Part shown: positions 63,407-64,000 of the stretch, piece after piece
Position numbering within the stretch: the stretch's first letter is position 1
Layout of the letters: every line of letters starts with the position of its first letter
Notes under the pieces: generated by a model
The model's input: only the letters and a program-made list of their open reading frames with translations
The model's database searches: none
What the model was told of the DNA's origin: nothing
Source: Erysipelotrichaceae bacterium 66202529
GTDB lineage: Bacteria > Bacillota_I > Bacilli_A > Erysipelotrichales > Erysipelotrichaceae
Direction: 5' to 3'
Assembly (NCBI GenBank): GCA_017161075.1
Contig: CP046174.1
Location: 2,852,001 to 2,916,000, forward strand
DNA: 64,000 nt
Position numbers and translations under genes: made by a program

Positions 63407-63733
63407 CTAGTATGAACGATCGATCAGATTATTGATACTGCTCTGCATAATACACAGGGAAATGATTGGAAACCCAAGCACAGATAATAAAACATTGATC
63501 AGGCTGTTATCCTCCGCTCCCATGTCATACAGCTTTTTGGAATATTTCCAAAAGCAGTAGATTCCCCAGATTCCACAGGTTACAATAGACAGCAGCAGAT
63601 CAGTGATTGCCGTATCGTTTTCCCTTGCGGCATAATTGATATCACTGAATATCTGTACCCAGGCAACCAGATAGTAAATTCCGCAGGTGATAATAGATAA
63701 TACAATAATACTTGCTATACTTCTTCGTCTCAT
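63407..63733 (-). CDS. DUF4234-like small membrane protein
   Basis: The protein has 108 residues with three helices: RSIASIIVLSIITCGIYYLVAW, then AITDLLLSIVTCGIWGIYCFWKY and NVLLSVLGFPIISLCIMQSSINN. The paired ITCGIYYL/VTCGIWGIYC motifs are typical of DUF4234. ATG 63733 has AAGGAGGGAGG upstream. Two-gene operon with the DUF2752 gene. The last 200 nt of the window hold its promoter region and nothing else I can support. Confidence 0.82.
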   Translation of the reverse strand: MRRRSIASIIVLSIITCGIYYLVAWVQIFSDINYAARENDTAITDLLLSIVTCGIWGIYCFWKYSKKLYDMGAEDNSLINVLLSVLGFPIISLCIMQSSINNLIDRSY

Positions 63734-64000
63734 ACAAATACCTCCCTCCTTGTATGGGGCAATGCGGTGAAACACCTGTAACGCCGCAGCCACATCATTG
63801 TATCATAGAATTATGCTGCTGGGGAGCTTTTCATGATTTTTTATGCATAACATATCCAATTACAGCTTATGGCTAATAATATATTATATAGGAGATATCG
63901 TATTCAAATATAGAACAGCAGCTACTATTTTGCTCCTATGCTTCAGCTATGCTCATCCCCTGTCAGCTAAAGCTTACGAATACGCCTACCGAAAACAGCT

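Overview
The window reads as a chromosomal stretch of a low-GC Firmicute. FtsZ, FtsA, a PASTA-type Ser/Thr kinase, RsgA, PriA and strong AGGAGG-type ribosome sites on most genes support this. The hydroxyproline glycyl-radical operon, the PD-(D/E)XK 'Rpn' gene, an AAA-ATPase-like/nuclease gene and a dockerin-bearing glucosaminidase fit a gut anaerobe of the Erysipelotrichaceae, possibly close to [Clostridium] innocuum. That placement is inference from gene content, not a database result. Nearly all genes lie on the minus strand; only the Rpn gene, rpmB and a Crp/Fnr regulator are convincingly on the plus strand.

Layout, left to right. 0-8.6 kb: a truncated gene at the edge, a radical-SAM/SPASM enzyme, a small basic protein, a uracil/xanthine permease, a Ca2+-type P-ATPase, then a hypothetical gene after ftsZ and ftsA. 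8.7-12 kb: a two-gene surface operon (secreted glucosaminidase with dockerin, then a membrane-anchored Ig/cadherin-like protein). 12.5-14.2 kb: the Rpn nuclease gene and rpmB on the plus strand. 14.6-22.2 kb: a TGS-uridine-kinase-like protein and the housekeeping operon rlmN-prpC-prkC-rsgA-rpe-thiN. 22.3-33.8 kb: an accessory block holding a tiny broken membrane-peptide ORF, tldE/tldD, a DUF4261-like gene, a peptide/bacteriocin locus and an interrupted AAA-ATPase/nuclease gene. 33.8-38 kb: rsmB, a PAP2 phosphatase and priA. In Bacillus, priA...rsmB-rlmN-prpC-prkC-rsgA-rpe-thiN form one run, so the accessory block looks inserted into, or retained inside, an ancient gene order.

38-56 kb: a Crp/Fnr regulator, a striking three-tier inverted repeat, a DUF349 protein, a nitroreductase/ArsR/EFR1 flavodoxin-ferredoxin operon, ogt, an operon of small membrane proteins with a Nudix and a HAD hydrolase, a response regulator-ABC-histidine kinase operon, an Xre regulator with small membrane proteins, several single-gene regulators and acetyltransferases, then a HAD phosphatase and rlmD. 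56.5-62.5 kb: a TauE/SafE transporter, then proC, a glycyl-radical trans-4-hydroxyproline dehydratase, its radical-SAM activase and a cupin-Xre regulator. Together these should convert hydroxyproline to pyrroline-5-carboxylate and then proline. 63-64 kb: two small membrane proteins (DUF2752-like and DUF4234-like).

Two things stand out as possibly undescribed. First, at 27.3-31.8 kb a TPR-type regulator resembling the RRNPP peptide-sensing family is followed on the same strand by a previously unmarked 40-residue secreted-peptide gene, then a 97-residue secreted bacteriocin-like protein and a lactococcin-972-type ABC immunity/export pair. This looks like a self-contained peptide-signalled bacteriocin system. 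Second, at 31.9-33.7 kb an AAA-ATPase-like/nuclease gene is interrupted by three tiny insertions (53, 19 and 20 nt). Removing exactly these 92 nt restores one 549-codon reading frame, and two of the insertions share a 10-nt core.
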